Assembly: GCA_905221605.1 (NCBI GenBank)
Contig: CAJNDS010002745.1
Span: 294,501-358,500, forward strand
DNA from: Symbiodinium natans
Taxonomy: Eukaryota > Sar > Dinophyceae > Suessiales > Symbiodiniaceae
DNA: 64,000 nucleotides
Direction of reading: 5' to 3'
The notes beneath the pieces are model-generated. The model worked only from the letters and a program-made list of their open reading frames with translations. It had not been told where the DNA came from and ran no database searches. Position 1 is the stretch's first letter. The number at the start of each line of letters is the position of its first letter. The position numbers and the translations under genes were made by a program. Shown in pieces: positions 1-10,420 of the stretch.

Positions 1-17
1 GGTTCAGGCCTTTCCCT

Positions 18-122
18 AAGGGTCCATGTAACTAAATAGGGAATACTTGGGCCTTAAAGCACATCCTATATAAGGCCTTTAAAGGGCCCAGGTATATACT
101 AATAAGGTACATGGACCCTTTG
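18..122. mobile_element. Family-1 short inverted-repeat element (MITE-like)
   Basis: About 105 bp bounded by inverted ends AAGGGTCCATGTA / TACATGGACCCTT, with a conserved core (GGGCCTTAAAG ... CCTATA ... GGCCTTTAAAGGGCCCA). It has no coding capacity. Related copies lie at 18,658, 25,463, 27,522, 35,997, 49,258 and 49,918, and a half copy at 228-262. A non-autonomous DNA transposon is the simplest reading. Confidence 0.7.
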
Positions 123-680
123 CCCTAAACCCTAAGCCCTAAACCCTAAACCTGAAACCCTAAACCCTAAACCCTAAACCCTAAACCCTAAACCCTAAAC
201 CCTAAACTCCAAGGAATCTGGTGCCTCACAAGTACTAATCAGGTACATGGACCCTTTGGGTCTGGCTTTCTAACAGTTGGGTCCTCGTTGAGGGTTGACC
301 GAAACCCCGAGCCCGAAGCCCTCCTCCAGAAACTGGTTCGGACTTAGGGTTTAGGGTTTAGGGTTTAGGGTTTAGGGTTTAGGGTTAGGGTTTAGGGTTT
401 AGGGTTTAGGGTTAGGGTTAGGGTTTAGGGTTTAGGGTTTAGGGTTTAGGGTTTAGGGTTTAGGGTTTAGGGTTTAGGGTTTAGGGTTTAGGGTTTAGGG
501 TTTAGGGTTTAGGGTTTAGGGTTTAGGGTTTAGGGTTTAGGGTTTAGGGTTTAGGGTTAGGTTTAGGGTTTAGGGTTTAGGGTTTAGGGTTTAGGGTTTA
601 GGGTTTAGGGTTTAGGGTTTAGGGTTTAGGGTTTAGGGTTTAGGGTTTAGGGTTTAGGGTTTAGGGTTTAGGGTTTAGGG
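118..680. repeat. Telomere-like heptamer arrays, opposite orientations
   Basis: CCCTAAA units run at about 122-207, then about 45 near-perfect TTTAGGG units fill 349-680. The two arrays have opposite orientation and are separated by a short unique stretch holding half of an inverted-repeat element, so this is not a simple chromosome end. A few units are TTAGGG or GTTAGG slips. Confidence 0.95.
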
Positions 681-960
681 ACTCGAACACTGCTTCCAAG
701 ATGCTGATTCATTGCCTTCTTGTGCCTGCGCGCTCTTCTTGCGAAGGCTAGACATATGCGCCCATAAATTATACACCCTACCAAACCCTAAACCCCAACC
801 CCCAAAAAACCATAAACCCTAGATAACAGAGCCCTTGGCCTTTTGAGGAAAGCATGGACTTAGGGCTTAGGGTTTAGGTTTTTGGGTGTTTTGGGTGAAG
901 GGTTTAGAGTTTAGGGAAGGTGAACATGAGGGCCAGGATCTAGGGTGCATTCTCTTCAAG

Positions 961-1103
961 GCGTCTTCGAATCAGAGAGTCTCCACATGATCTCGAGGTC
1001 GAACTTCGCCTTGCTCTCGGCCATTGCTTTGTTGCGCTCTGCGTCTTTCCACGTCTTTGTGCGATTTACCTCGCACTTGACTCTCGCAGCATAGGGCGCA
1101 CCC
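961..1103 (-). CDS. Exon-like island, unrecognised protein
   Basis: A unique GC-balanced island between repeat stretches stays open on the minus strand for about 48 codons after an acceptor (TACAG|GGTGCGCCC). It reads GAPYAARVKCEVNRTKTW then KDAERNKAMAESKAKFD and ...EIMWRLSDSKTP, stopping at TGA near 963. The composition (charged, helical, mixed) looks like real protein, not translated repeat. It could be a terminal exon, or splice out before the stop. No family was recognised. A second open minus-strand stretch (682-755, MSSLRKKSAQAQEGNESA...) lies downstream and could belong to the same gene. Confidence 0.4.
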
Positions 1104-2511
1104 TGTATCAGACTAAACCCTAAACCCTAAACCCTAAACCCCAAACCCTAAACCCTAAACCCTAAACCCTAAACGTGCTGAGCTCCACAACTTGCTGAAC
1201 CAGCTGGTGAAGCGGCCGAGCATCCTGCGCTCATCCTCGGTACAGCTCCGACTCCAGCAAAGCATGCTCGGGGTTTAGGGTTTCGGGTTTAGGGTTTAGG
1301 GTTTAGGGTTTAAGGTTTGGGGTTTAGGGTTTAGGGTTTAGGGTTTAGGGGTTGCGGACGATGGGGCCCAGGAGCGAGGTTCATGGCTTCCGGATGAGGT
1401 AAGTTTTTGTTTTCTTGGGGGGGGGGGGGGGTAGAGTTCAGGGGTTTAGGGTTTAGGGTTTAGGGTTTGGGGGTACAGGAGTTTAGGGTTTAGGGGTTTA
1501 GGGTTTAGCGGTTTAGGATAAGTTTTGAGGGTTTAAAGTTTCATGCTTAGGGTTTAGGGTGGACAGGCAGCTACACCCTAAAATCCTGGTGAGCCCTTGG
1601 GGGGGGAGGGGGGTTAGGTGTACCTGTATCCCCAAACCCTGCCCCAACAAATCCACATCCATAAGACAATAAGACCCTTGAAGCGCTGGAGCCCTAAAGA
1701 AGGCCCGTTCAAGAAGCATAATCGCAAACCCCTTAGCCCTTAACTTAAAAGCCCTGGACCCCGAAACTCTAAACCCCAAACCCAACGATTTGACACTAGA
1801 AAGTCTCGACTCAAAAGCCCGAACCCTCAAGCCGGGTAGGTTGAAACCCTGAAAAGGATATTCCAATATTCCTAAATATCCTCGTCGAAAGCCTCATAAG
1901 GGAAGCATGAAATATCTCAAGGGCCCTAAACCCTATGTAAACCCTCAACCCCCAAACCCTAAACCCTAAACCCCAAACCCTAAACCCCAAACACCCGGAA
2001 CGGCGACAGCAAGGAGCTCTGGCCTGGCGACGGCGGCCATGAGGATGCAACCCAAGACATTCCTGACTCTAAGGGCATGGCTGCGAATTAGGGTTTAGGG
2101 TTTAGGGTTTAGGGTTTAGGGTTTAGGGTTTAGGGTTTAGGGTTTAGGGTTTAGGGTTTAGGGTTCAGGGTTCAGGGTTTAGGGTTTAGGGTTTAGGGTT
2201 TGGGGTTTGGGGCTTGGGGTTTGGGATTTGAGGATTTTTGGGTTTAGGGCTTGCGGCTTAGAAGTGTTTGGTGTTTAGGGCTTGGGCGTGTTGATTTTTG
2301 GGTAGGGTTTAGGACCGGATCTGGAGGGAGATGTTCACGGGGGTTTAGGGTTTCGGGCTGAGAAGGCCTCTTTTGGGGAGCTTTCTTGGGACTTTCTTGC
2401 ACCTGCTGATTTCAGGGCGAGTTTCAAGGGGCAAGGCTTACTTTATACGCAGGGTTTCGGGTTAAACCAAGTGGCTTTAAGAGCATAGGATTTCGGGCTG
2501 CATGAGACCCA
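1104..2511. repeat. Degenerate telomere-like DNA with one exon-like island
   Basis: Mostly TTTAGGG/CCCTAAA arrays (1,116-1,174; 1,272-1,350; 2,086-2,220) and decayed derivatives. The island at 1,186-1,270 is open on both strands; the plus-strand reading RAELHNLLNQLVKRPSILRS is helix-like, but the strand cannot be decided. The ORFs at 1,513-2,050 are translations of decayed repeat (runs of GFRVWGLGFRV) and are not genes. Confidence 0.7.
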
Positions 2512-2597
2512 TCTGACAACGCCAAGCTTCTGGAAGAAGTATCCCGACGCTGTACTGCGCTTGTAGCCTCAACTCGCGCAGAAAGATCATGCAGAAC
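2508..2597 (+). CDS. Exon-like island with two open plus-strand frames
   Basis: A unique island next to decayed heptamers. One plus frame reads DNAKLLEEVSRRCTALVAST and continues. The other reads LHETHLTTPSFWKKYPDAVL and ends in TAG. Both look like protein, so the frame is unresolved; the second would be a C-terminal exon. No family recognised. Confidence 0.3.
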
Positions 2598-4074
2598 CCT
2601 AAACCCTGAACTCCCTGAACCCTAAACCCTAGATTGCCCAAAAATCGTGAGGCTTGCGCCCTAACTGGCCCCCTTTTTGTGAGGAGTGCAGTGCTTTAGG
2701 GTTTATGGTTTAGGGTCTAGGGTGCAGGGTTCAGGGTGTAAGGCTTAGCGTTTAGGAAGCCTCCGAATGATCAACCTATAGAACTGGGCTTCGCGATTGA
2801 GTTATTCTTATGTTTTAATTTCTTTATAGGGGGGCTTGAACTTGCAGTGCAGGGTACCGGGTTCTTCCTCGGGTTTAGGGGGTTTGTAGGGTTTAGGGTT
2901 TCGAGGTTCAGGGGGTTCTTGAACCACTACAAAATCAGAGCCCTAAACCCTCAACCGAGCCGAGTGTTCAGGAAGGCGGAAAGAGCAAAGTCAGCTCGAG
3001 AAAGCGCGCGCGCACGCGCAGGGGAAACAACAACCAGCTGAGCCTAAATACAAGACCGAGGTGGCTGCTGGCAAAATCTAAGTAGGTGTTGGGGTTTTAA
3101 GCTGAGGCGGATGCTGTCAGAAGAACATGTATCCGTATGGGCTACTACACGTAAATTTGTGTTTTTTTTTCGGAGGCCCCATGAATGAAACCGTAAATAC
3201 ACTCACCAAGAACAGCAACATAGAACCTACCTCATATGGTCGCTTCTCCGAATTATGGTCCCTTTTTGGGTACCCTAAAGAAGAGGGGCCACCTGAAAAT
3301 AGGAAATTGAAAAGGAACCCTAACTGAGAGGAGTGACCATATAGGGATTGGGCCCATACACTGCTTCGTACAATTCGGGCCTCTACAACTTTAAGCTCAT
3401 CCCCAACTGAACCTGGCAAAGATCCGGCCCACTGCACAGGCTGCGGTGCTGGGGGTTTCAGTTTAGGGTTTAGGGTTTAGGGTTTAGGGTTTAGGGTTTA
3501 GGGTTTAGGGTTTAGGGTTTAGGGTTTAGGGTTTAGGGTTTAGGGTGTAGCATGCTGAAGCCCTCAAAGTCGAAGAGGCTAAGCCAAGCCTCCCTTTTGG
3601 CCCCTATGGCCCTAAACCCTCACCCATAAACCCCAAACCCTAAGCCCTAAACCCTAAACACCTAAACACCTAAACACCTAAACACCTAAACACCTAAACA
3701 CCTAAACACCTAAACACCTTAACACCTAAACACCTAAACCCTAAACCCTAAACCCTAAACCCTAAACCCTAAACCCTAAACCCTAAACCCTAAACCCTAA
3801 ACCCTAAACCCTAAACCCTAAACCCCAACCCCAAGCCCCTTTGGCCCGCCGTTGGCCCCTTTGGGCCTTGTGGTGGGTTGGGGTCTAAGGTGCCGACATC
3901 GATGTGAGAAGACGTGAAAGGGTCCTGACGGGTGAAATACACTGGCCGGGCCAAGACAGAGCGAACCCCCCTGATCCCTAAACCTTCTAAACCCTGAAGC
4001 CTTGAACCCTAAACCCTAAACCCTAAACCCAAAACCCCAAACCCAAAACCCAAAACCCTAAACCCTAAAAGCGC
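2598..4074. repeat. Telomere-like and octamer-variant arrays
   Basis: TTTAGGG at 3,461-3,546, an octamer array (CACCTAAA)n at about 3,655-3,737 passing directly into CCCTAAA at 3,738-3,823, and decayed copies elsewhere. The island at 3,547-3,612 could encode HAEALKVEEAKPSLPFGPYG on the plus strand, which is weak evidence. The array on the left of the LINE ends near 4,070. Confidence 0.8.
3232..3343. mobile_element. Short inverted-repeat element (CATATGGTCGCTTCTC ends)
   Basis: Left end CATATGGTCGCTTCTC is matched by right end GAGAGGAGTGACCATATAG in inverse orientation. The inside contains the block ATTATGGTCCCTTTTTGGG that also occurs at 16,128 and (diverged) 54,682. It is non-coding and MITE-like. 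Confidence 0.55.
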
Positions 4075-4346
4075 GTGGGCGACCCTCAGCCCTTAGCCCC
4101 AGGCCCTAGAATCCCTATAACTCGAGAATATAAACGCTGGTTACGCTGGTTACCCTGGACCACACAGTGGGAGAAGTGTTCCGGGTCAACACAAGACAAA
4201 ACCCCGGCAACCTCCTGGCCGGAACCACACAACAGTGTGGCCCATAGCTCAGCAGGATGGGCTTGATCAGTTATGTTCGCCAAGTTGCCGATCAAATCAC
4301 TCTCTATTTTTGCACATCCTTGTCACCTGCGGCCCACGCACAATAA

Positions 4347-5426
4347 TCACGGCCACATCCGCCTCAAGGCGCCGGGTTTTGCAGACCAGAAAGCCTTGGC
4401 ATGACGCTCCACAGCCACCGCCATCGAAGCAAAATGGTTGAAGCCAGCAGACTCTGGCTGTAAGCATAAGATCTCCTGCAGCGATGCTCCCTGCCACACT
4501 TCGGGAGGGTGCCGAAAGGAGGCCCATGCCTCACATCGAAGCAAAGTGTGTGCAAGTGGTTCCACTGTGGGCCGTCCACAGGCCACGCACTGCACCACTC
4601 TTGCCCGAGAGGGTCTATCCCCTTTAGCACCTAGCGTAAGTAAACCCAGTCTAAGCCTGCAGATCGATCTTGCGGCTACCAAAGTGTCCCAGTCCGCAGG
4701 GGTTCGCAGGATAGTCGCGAGCATACTAGATGGCTCACCTCGTGGGAAAGCATTGGTCAGGAGTGGGGCTTGCGAGGAGGCAGTCATCACCTGTGCTGTC
4801 TTCGCAGAACAGATCTGTTGCAAGGAGGCGCGGACATAAGTCTTATAAGCTCGAAGCCCTGCTCCAGTGTCACCCTCAACAAAGTCACATATGCCCCATG
4901 TCTGCAGTAGCTGCCTACTTCGAGCAGCCCAAGATGCGGGAGACGACGAGGCTCTGTGAAACGCTTTACGGTACCAATCCTCATATGGCCATGCCTGAAT
5001 GCGCGCTCGGCGGGAAGCAACGTCAAGGAGAGCGCGCGCAGAACCTGTGAGACCCCAACCCAACTCCCAGCGGGCAAGGTGCGCAGACTGCCACGGTGGC
5101 ATCCTTACTAACACCCTAGCCCATTTGTCAAACGTACTGTTCAGCAACTCTTCCGCCTCAGGCGCCATGACCGCATAAAGCCATCTGCCTACACTTAGAA
5201 CCCCGTCAACCTTAGAGTCAAACAACCCGAGAACAAAAGGCAAAGGAAAAGACCCCTGAATACAAAGTCCTGAAAGGGATGCAAACTGAGCACTGGCAGA
5301 TCGCAGTCGGATCTGCAGTGTCTCAGAGGCACCACCCTCTTGGGACCACAACCATCCAAGCCACTTGTGGTTGTAGTTGCAGATTGAAAGGCACGTCGGC
5401 GCCACAGATAGCTTGGGACGAAACAT
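4347..5426 (-). pseudogene. LINE ORF2 C-terminal part, frame-shifted
   Basis: About 359 codons continue the reverse-transcriptase ORF in another frame. The start holds YNHKWLGWLW, which fits the YKYLG-like motif that normally follows the reverse-transcriptase core, so a frameshift of the ancestral ORF lies near 5,430-5,460. Near the end is a zinc-knuckle-like cluster, CVACGRPTVEPLAHTLLRC (C-x2-C ... H-x4-C), typical of LINE C-termini. The shared DNA at 5,323-5,426 is read in both frames. Either this copy is dead or the sequence has an indel error; a programmed frameshift is less likely, because no slippery site is evident. Confidence 0.8.
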
Positions 5427-8367
5427 GATGGGGGTAATGGCTCCAGAACCCGATTCTCATCAGGACTGCTTTGTCTGCCCCCACATGGAAACAGGCACCA
5501 TGCAAAGGAGCCCATCTTTCCACGATGAGCAGCATCCTGCAAAGCTCTCCCCATGACGAGGCAAGGAGCACAGGGTCATCCGCGTGCAGGAGTATAGCCA
5601 AACGGTCTGCAGCATTGAGGTCCAAGGCACGAGCTGCTGAGGCCTCCAGGTCCTGCTGTCGTCGCAGGGCTGCACAGGAGGGCAAATCCGGACCCTGCGG
5701 AAGAGAGTGCAAGATTCTCCTAGTCCAATCGTCTCGCGGCGTGCCCTGTCCACTCCATTGATGACCTTGCCACAGCAGCGGGATACCAGGCTGCATTGCC
5801 ACTCCACACGACTCTTGCGCCAAGATGCGGGCCAGGGAATCTGGCAACAGCGTATAGAGGATGGGGCCTAAGCAACCTCCTTCAGGCAAACCCTGGCAAA
5901 TATTAATGACCCCCGAACCAGCGAGGAGCACATGAACAGCATCCCAAGCTAAGGCATCGCCAAGCAGATGGAGGACACCGCCAGCAACTCCAGGACACTT
6001 GGCTGCTAGGCACAGAATATCTTCGCGCCATGTTGAGGGGAAAGCCTTTTCAAAATCACCTAAAACAGCGAAAAAACACCTACCACAAGACAGGGCGTCC
6101 ATGGAAAGATCATGTAGAACCATAAGTGGGTCGTCCGTGCTCCGCATGTAACCAGACTGGCCTTCACAGAGGGACCCCCAAATTGCAGGACGAAGATGTA
6201 TAGCAAGCAAGCCTTCCTGAAGAAGCCCCATTTGGGACCTGATGAAGAGCAGACGCCACGAGCTGCAATCATGAACATCCCCCTTTTTGTATGTTGTGCC
6301 CAGGCTGGCCCAACGCCAAAGGCTGGGTCGGAGTGCCCAGGAACCCGGTCCTGCAAGTTGGCACAATCGCCACACCAGTGTTCGCCATGCTGTATTATTG
6401 CAGACAAAAGCCGCCCGCGGAATGAGGTCCGGGGGGATTGCCGTTGATGATTTCCAGCCTGATAGAACTGCGCAAACCTCCGGTTCAAAAATGTCTGGAG
6501 CATGCTGACTTCGTGCTGCCCAAGCCCTGCCCAGCAGGGAAGCAGCCGCACGGCACATGCGCAGCTCTACTTCCTGTGAAGGCAAAGTGGGCCCGGCACA
6601 TTGTGCTCTTAGTTTGTCACACCATGCTCGGTGTGTCCCAGCTCTCGATAATGGAACACCTGCTGCCTGCATAAAAGGAGGGAGCTGAACCTTAGGCTTT
6701 CGCAAAAGCTTGAAACATTTCTGAACCACATTTACAGGCAAATCTGCAGAGGCGGCAAGAAATGACCTGAGCAAACTGCGAACCTCAGTGGTGGAGTTTG
6801 AATGCGCGGCGAGGGCAGGGGCATTCCGGGCCGGAGCCGTGTTATTCGTTGCGCTGGAGCTAGGATGAACCCAGCCATCTCGCGCCACGCACGCTAAAAG
6901 CCACTGTAACCAACATACGCAGTCAAGGAACCATCTCCTAATGCTTACAGCAGGAAAACGTTTGCGACAATCCAAAGCAGCATCCAAAGAAACCCTAAGA
7001 CAGACAACCAAGGCTACCAAAGCGGTGATTGCAGGCTCAACATGAATGAAAGCCTCTTGCCATCTTGTAGTCATGTGCCACTGGCGAGGAAACTGACAAC
7101 CAGAGTTGTTGTTGTCGCCAGCCTCGGTTTCGGACGACAGGGTGTCCAAGCTGACCCTAGCCTCAAGCAGGAAGTGGTCGCTCTTCCCAAAACCTGCACA
7201 CATTGCCCAGCTGCACGCAGCGCTTTGGGCACAGTGGAGACCGTTATGTATGAAAACTTGAGCTTCGGTGTCCTGGGCGCACAGCGCGAGGTCTATGGCC
7301 CTTGACTGGCCTGCACCGTAGTGAGTGTCGCATGTTCTAATAGAAACTTGTGACTGACGGTACGGCAGCATGACTTGTCTTGCATGGTCTCCTGCAAGAG
7401 AGGGGTTCAAAAGGATCAACGAAAAATCAGAATTTAGTCCTGACAAGCAAGTATCACGCAAAGGTCGCGGGTCAGGGCCGCCTCCAAGGCACGAGGGCTG
7501 TACATTCCAGTCCCCCAAGATCAAAATCTTCGGGGCCCTTGTCTCAGACCGATAAGAGCTTCTAAGGATATGCAAATCCGCTCGCAGGCCCTCCAGCTCA
7601 GCATGCCACTTTTGTTCAAGGTCTGTGCCGCCTTGAGTAGGCATGGCGACGAACCCTACACAAGCTACCAGCGCACCCTGAAAGGAAACAGAAACCCAAC
7701 AGCGGCAATTCGACCCGACACTAGTGATTTCAGCAAAAACGAAAGGACTGTCGACCCTCCAGAGAACTGCACAACTATGGTAAGAAGGGCCCCCTCTTGC
7801 AAGGAGGTGCAAGTGCGAGGCACCAGGGATACTAATGCCCGACGGGAGTCTCGCCGCAGGCAAGCCCAAAAGGTGCAGACCTAGCCTATCCATGGCTGTT
7901 GCAGCAGACCATGGGCTACCAACCAACCTATGCCACAGGACATGAGCGCCATCGATCGAAGCGCATCCTGAACGGCCCGGGTTGCCAGCTGCACAGCATA
8001 ATACTGGCGCCACAGCAGTGCCAGACATACGCGCTGCGTCAGACGGAATCAAAGGCCTGATGCAGCTGGCCACTTCCAACCCTCTCGAAATTGCCTGCAG
8101 AAGCTGGAAAGCAGTGTTCTTGCAGAAACCATCCGAAAGAGAGTCCGGCACCTCTGAGCTGCTAAGTCTTTGGCCCTCGCGCAGGAGTCTCTGCCACGCC
8201 AAGTCTAGAACCTCTTTGGCCCTTGGAGAAATCGGTCGAGCAGGATAGCGCTGCCTGTGCTGTAGCGCACGAGAACAAGCTTGCGAGAGCTCATCCACTA
8301 AGTTGCGCATGAGTGGGAGGCAATACGTACAGCAAGAAAACTTGAGCCACTGCAAGCAGCACATCAA
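5323..8367 (-). CDS. LINE ORF2: endonuclease and reverse transcriptase
   Basis: A 1,014-codon ORF. The APE-type endonuclease half shows ILGDWNVQ near residue 285 and GKSDHFLLE near 395 (the SDH motif). The reverse-transcriptase half shows TYKKGDVHDCSSWRLLFI, then GYMRSTDDPL, FAVLGDFEKAF near residue 767 (motif A aspartate), QGLPEGGCLGPILYTLLP and LHADDPVLLASS near residue 927 (motif C, HADD in place of the usual YADD). This order is diagnostic of non-LTR retrotransposons, which copy their RNA at a nicked chromosomal target. The ORF stops at 5,323, but homology continues in another frame, so it is truncated relative to the family. The ATG at 8,367 is simply the first in frame. Confidence 0.88.
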   Translation of the reverse strand: MMCCLQWLKFSCCTYCLPLMRNLVDELSQACSRALQHRQRYPARPISPRAKEVLDLAWQRLLREGQRLSSSEVPDSLSDGFCKNTAFQLLQAISRGLEVASCIRPLIPSDAARMSGTAVAPVLCCAAGNPGRSGCASIDGAHVLWHRLVGSPWSAATAMDRLGLHLLGLPAARLPSGISIPGASHLHLLARGGPSYHSCAVLWRVDSPFVFAEITSVGSNCRCWVSVSFQGALVACVGFVAMPTQGGTDLEQKWHAELEGLRADLHILRSSYRSETRAPKILILGDWNVQPSCLGGGPDPRPLRDTCLSGLNSDFSLILLNPSLAGDHARQVMLPYRQSQVSIRTCDTHYGAGQSRAIDLALCAQDTEAQVFIHNGLHCAQSAACSWAMCAGFGKSDHFLLEARVSLDTLSSETEAGDNNNSGCQFPRQWHMTTRWQEAFIHVEPAITALVALVVCLRVSLDAALDCRKRFPAVSIRRWFLDCVCWLQWLLACVARDGWVHPSSSATNNTAPARNAPALAAHSNSTTEVRSLLRSFLAASADLPVNVVQKCFKLLRKPKVQLPPFMQAAGVPLSRAGTHRAWCDKLRAQCAGPTLPSQEVELRMCRAAASLLGRAWAARSQHAPDIFEPEVCAVLSGWKSSTAIPPDLIPRAAFVCNNTAWRTLVWRLCQLAGPGSWALRPSLWRWASLGTTYKKGDVHDCSSWRLLFIRSQMGLLQEGLLAIHLRPAIWGSLCEGQSGYMRSTDDPLMVLHDLSMDALSCGRCFFAVLGDFEKAFPSTWREDILCLAAKCPGVAGGVLHLLGDALAWDAVHVLLAGSGVINICQGLPEGGCLGPILYTLLPDSLARILAQESCGVAMQPGIPLLWQGHQWSGQGTPRDDWTRRILHSLPQGPDLPSCAALRRQQDLEASAARALDLNAADRLAILLHADDPVLLASSWGELCRMLLIVERWAPLHGACFHVGADKAVLMRIGFWSHYPHHVSSQAICGADVPFNLQLQPQVAWMVVVPRGWCL

Positions 8368-8565
8368 GAGTCAAGACAGAGGCAAGCAATCCCACTGGCC
8401 AGTATTTCCCTCATTTCCCTGCAGGGTAGCCGTCTCGCTGCCCGAATTGTCCTACCAACGTGGCAGGTGTTTCTGCAATGGCACAAAGTGGCCTACGGCT
8501 GCACCATGCGCCTTGTCATGCAGGCAAAACAAAATGTATGCACAAACAGACTAGTGAAAAGATTT

Positions 8566-9804
8566 CTATCCGGCTCCAGGCAAGTTTGCAGCCATGGCTC
8601 GCGCCATTTCTGGAGTAGGGAGATTGGAGAAAGCAGCGCCAGCGCGCCTGGCTGCAACTCCTCCAAGTGGCCACATTTGGGTCCATGGCTGCACCATCTT
8701 CTCAATCATCATTTTGCTTTGGCGCGAGTTGCCCTGAATAATGACTTTGCCTGATTTTAAATAAACGGCGACGCTTCCAGACATGTTGTCCGGCTTGAAC
8801 AAGACGCCGATGGTCGAAGCCCCGTCTTGAGCTAGAAGGCGTTTGACCTCACCGGGGTGGCTGTAGAGAGCTCGCTGCGGCGGCTTTGGATGGGAAGCCG
8901 CAAGGCCAATTATGGCCTCGAGATTTGGCATTCTGCCGAAGGCGTCTGGAAGCAATAGTCTCTTCCATCTTGCAGCGCAGTCACCCAAGGTCTCTGTCAT
9001 AGCATCGCCCTGTCGGCATGGCTCTGCGCCGTGTGGGCGAGGACGAGCGATATCCACAGAAGCACCCCTAGCTGAAGAAGATGGTTGCATCGCTTGTACC
9101 ATGTTGAACATGAGAACCATCATTGGCAAGAGATTCTCTGCTGTAGTCTGGGATGGAAAGCAAGGCTGCTCAACAGGACTTGGCATGGACTGACGCAGAC
9201 GCCCTTCACAATCCAGGGTTACCGGCTCATGCGACTGGCGCCCAGACCCATCCAAGCACCGCGCTGAATCATGGAAAGACGCAGCTGACGCGCCCAAGTC
9301 TTTGCTGTGCCACTCGAACTTGCGTTTTTTTGCAATGAGTTGCAGGCCAAACTTGAGCAGGGATGTGACGAAGCTCCCAGTCATCCACAGACTGGCCGAA
9401 TGCCATCTCATGTGGCGGCAAGGCGGACCCCCTTGCACCGCAGGAGAAGAAATCCTGCAGCTCAGCGTCGGAAGCGGGGACGGTCTTTTGGAATCATCCA
9501 TGACAGGCTCGGTCTCAGGAGCCTCAGATCCTGACACTTTGAAGAAATGATGGATGCTGGTCTGTGAATCATCTCCCGAGCCAGCCTGCTTGTCACACAT
9601 GTCACACGCAACACGGGCAGCCTTGATAAGGTGGTCCACCCGGAACTTGTGTCCACACTTGATGCCCCGGATATGCTCACGAAGGTCAAAACAATCGTCA
9701 CGCAGCCCGGTAATTTCCATGATGTCAGCTACAGCTGCAGTCAGGATTGATTTGGCTCTCCTTCTCCATCTCACAGTTCGACAAAAGGCTTCTGCACCCT
9801 TCAT
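8566..9804 (-). CDS. Candidate LINE ORF1
   Basis: A 412-codon ORF ends 199 bases upstream of the endonuclease/reverse-transcriptase ORF on the same strand, the position ORF1 has in many LINEs. It begins basic (VRWRRRAKSI) and has a Cys/His-rich stretch (KCGHKFRVDHLIKAARVACD then MCDK) near residues 50-73 that might bind zinc. A low-complexity middle follows, then a compact C-terminal part containing VAVYLKSGKVIIQGNSR. No recognised ORF1 domain is obvious, so the role as RNA-binding ORF1p is inferred from position. Confidence 0.5.
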   Translation of the reverse strand: MKGAEAFCRTVRWRRRAKSILTAAVADIMEITGLRDDCFDLREHIRGIKCGHKFRVDHLIKAARVACDMCDKQAGSGDDSQTSIHHFFKVSGSEAPETEPVMDDSKRPSPLPTLSCRISSPAVQGGPPCRHMRWHSASLWMTGSFVTSLLKFGLQLIAKKRKFEWHSKDLGASAASFHDSARCLDGSGRQSHEPVTLDCEGRLRQSMPSPVEQPCFPSQTTAENLLPMMVLMFNMVQAMQPSSSARGASVDIARPRPHGAEPCRQGDAMTETLGDCAARWKRLLLPDAFGRMPNLEAIIGLAASHPKPPQRALYSHPGEVKRLLAQDGASTIGVLFKPDNMSGSVAVYLKSGKVIIQGNSRQSKMMIEKMVQPWTQMWPLGGVAARRAGAAFSNLPTPEMARAMAANLPGAG

Positions 9805-10420
9805 GCACTACCCGCAGCTGATGCTCTTTGTCCATGTTTTGGGACTCAAGCCTAACAGTCCATGACGTCGCTCGGGATGAGAACAGAGGCAAACCACACT
9901 ACAAAACATCAGACTAGGACCACGACGGCCGCCGAAGCAACAACGAAAGCCATTCGACATGTGGCCTTCCGGCATTCTGTGGAGAAAAAAAACGACCACT
10001 CATGTTTCATCTGAGTCATCTGTGCCTTAGAGACATCATGACTGCGATAGCAGACCCATCCGCAAGTTCATGTCCTGAAGCCGTGATGAGCTCCAAGTGG
10101 TTCTGTGTCTGCGCATTCAAAGATCCCCAGATCAGAATCATGCATTGGAGGCCTTACACTCCAAGTCGTACAAAACTGACAGCTTCAGAAAGAACAGAAA
10201 GAAAGGAAGAGAAAAAAAAAAAACTCTGGCCCAACCCCCCCAGACAAACACCATCTCCCCCAGCGCACCTTGGTACAGCGAGAGACAAGTAGAGGGAAAA
10301 AAAACACAAGAGAGAGGAACAGGAGACCGAAGAGCAGGAACAACGGGGGCAGGGGAGATGGACGTGGCCCCCCAGGGCACACGCACACCACCTCCCCTGA
10401 GAGCACCCAAAAAGCAACCA

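Larger units (their letters stand above)
4075..9990 (-). mobile_element. Non-LTR (LINE-type) retrotransposon, frameshifted
   Basis: A 5.9-kb block almost free of telomere-like repeats carries, in minus-strand order, an ORF1 candidate (9,804-8,566), an endonuclease/reverse transcriptase ORF (8,367-5,323) and a frame-shifted C-terminal part (5,426-4,347). On the element's sense strand the 3' side runs directly into TTTTAGGGTTTAGGG near 4,070; no poly(A) tail is visible there. The 5' boundary is unclear and is placed before the terminal exon at 10,421. No long terminal repeats were seen. The clade cannot be named without a tree. Confidence 0.85.

Noticed and set aside
349-680. Array as a true chromosome end
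   Set aside because: It is internal, flanked by unique DNA and by arrays of the opposite orientation, and similar arrays recur about thirty times across the window.
1513-2050. Overlapping minus-strand ORFs of 79-117 codons
   Set aside because: They are translations of decayed TTTAGGG repeat (GFRVWGLGFRV patterns) and carry no protein-like composition.
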